This document shows positions 6,268 to 6,835 of a DNA stretch of 6,835 nt, in pieces; position 1 is the first letter of the stretch, and every line of letters begins with the position of its first letter. The notes below the pieces were generated by a model, which worked only from the letters and a program-made list of their open reading frames with translations, was not told where the DNA came from and made no database searches. A program made the position numbers and the translations under genes. The stretch covers positions 1 to 6,835 of the forward strand of contig JANYAA010000143.1 in the NCBI GenBank assembly GCA_025355255.1, given 5' to 3'. This DNA is from Chloroflexota bacterium (GTDB lineage Bacteria; Chloroflexota; Limnocylindria; Limnocylindrales; CSP1-4).

Positions 6268-6835
6268 GCCCGTACGGACGCGACAACGCGCCGCGACCAT
6301 TTACGCCAGGCGAGCTGGAAGGCGTCGATGACGTTGCGCCGGATGAGCTGCTGGTGCTTGGGCGCGTCGCCCGCGACCTTGAGGCGGTCGCTGAGCGAGG
6401 TGGCGTACGGCCGAGTCCGGACTTCGCGGATCGGGTGATGCGCGCCATTGCGGCTGAGCCGTCGCCGGCCCCGGCGTGGGCGGCTGGGCTCGCCGTGCGC
6501 CGCCACTCGCTGCGTGCGATGGTCGCCTCTTTCCGCGATGCCGTCCGCGTCAGCTTCGGGACAGGCTTCCCGATCGCCGTGCGCGCCCAAGCGCTGGCGC
6601 TGGTCCTCACGGTCACCGCGGTGGTGGCCACGGGGTCCGGGGTGGCCACCGTTGGGGCGGTGCACCTGCTGAGCGGCAACCCTCCGTCGGGCTTCCCGGA
6701 TGCCACATCACAGCCCGTCGTCACGATTGCTCCTGAGACACCCGATGGCAGCCTCGACCCGTCGGCGGTTAGTGCGTCGCCGGACATGAGCGAGCCCGGT
6801 GAGCCGTCGGTGTCGCTCCTCGCCGAGCCGGCCGG
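6264..6835 (+). CDS. Putative single-pass anti-sigma factor (incomplete at right edge)
   Basis: 190 codons are visible before the window ends. AGGAG at 6251-6255 is 8 bases before the ATG, and the start overlaps the sigma gene stop by four bases, implying coupled translation. Residues 1-108 are soluble and mostly charged, with PDELLVLGRVARDLEAVAE (26-44) likely helical and then RPSPDFADRVMRAIAAEP (49-66), a phrase typical of anti-sigma N-terminal regions. One membrane helix lies at about 109-135 (ALALVLTVTAVVATGSGVA). Beyond it is a Pro/Ser/Thr/Glu-rich segment, presumably extracytoplasmic, that continues off the edge. No cysteine occurs in the visible part, so the HxxxCxxC zinc motif of ZAS-type anti-sigmas is absent. 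The role as anti-sigma rests on position, topology and the N-terminal phrase, not on a full domain match. An accessory membrane protein co-encoded with the sigma factor is the alternative. Confidence 0.72.
   Translation, partial: MSPYGRDNAPRPFTPGELEGVDDVAPDELLVLGRVARDLEAVAERGGVRPSPDFADRVMRAIAAEPSPAPAWAAGLAVRRHSLRAMVASFRDAVRVSFGTGFPIAVRAQALALVLTVTAVVATGSGVATVGAVHLLSGNPPSGFPDATSQPVVTIAPETPDGSLDPSAVSASPDMSEPGEPSVSLLAEPA

Overview
The window is GC-rich, clearly above 60% G+C by eye, and densely coded. It looks like ordinary bacterial chromosome with short gaps, two ATGA stop/start overlaps and Shine-Dalgarno-like sites ahead of most genes. The mix of an M16B peptidase pair, an ECF sigma factor followed by a cysteine-free membrane anti-sigma candidate, and low-complexity Pro/Thr/Glu secreted proteins suggests a terrestrial or freshwater high-GC bacterium. 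My best guess is Chloroflexota (Limnocylindria-like), with Actinomycetota as the alternative. This is inference from style, not from a marker gene.

Layout. At the left edge, on the minus strand, lies the first 63 codons of a CopC-type secreted copper protein. Its predicted signal-peptide cleavage leaves a histidine as first mature residue. Diverging from it on the plus strand is a small membrane protein of unknown function (295-711). Positions 829-2124 and 2121-3563 encode an M16B metallopeptidase pair: the first subunit carries the zinc site HLFEH, and the second has lost it but keeps the Arg/Tyr residues typical of the partner subunit. A 12-helix-type MFS exporter (about 3508-4875) starts inside the end of the second subunit and is probably co-transcribed with it.

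After a 93-base gap comes a second module: a secreted or membrane-anchored low-complexity protein with TAEPVE and HDGQGGG repeats (4969-5514), an ECF sigma factor (5536-6267), and a single-pass putative anti-sigma factor (6264 to the right edge, incomplete) that overlaps the sigma gene by ATGA.

The M16 pair plus exporter is plausibly one operon for processing and export, or for peptide turnover, with unknown substrates. The sigma/anti-sigma pair is plausibly an envelope-sensing switch, and the repeat protein just upstream is a candidate member or target of that regulon. No RNA gene, CRISPR array, insertion sequence or prophage sign was seen. I found no convincing new system; the least explained part is the repeat-protein / sigma / zinc-less anti-sigma cluster.
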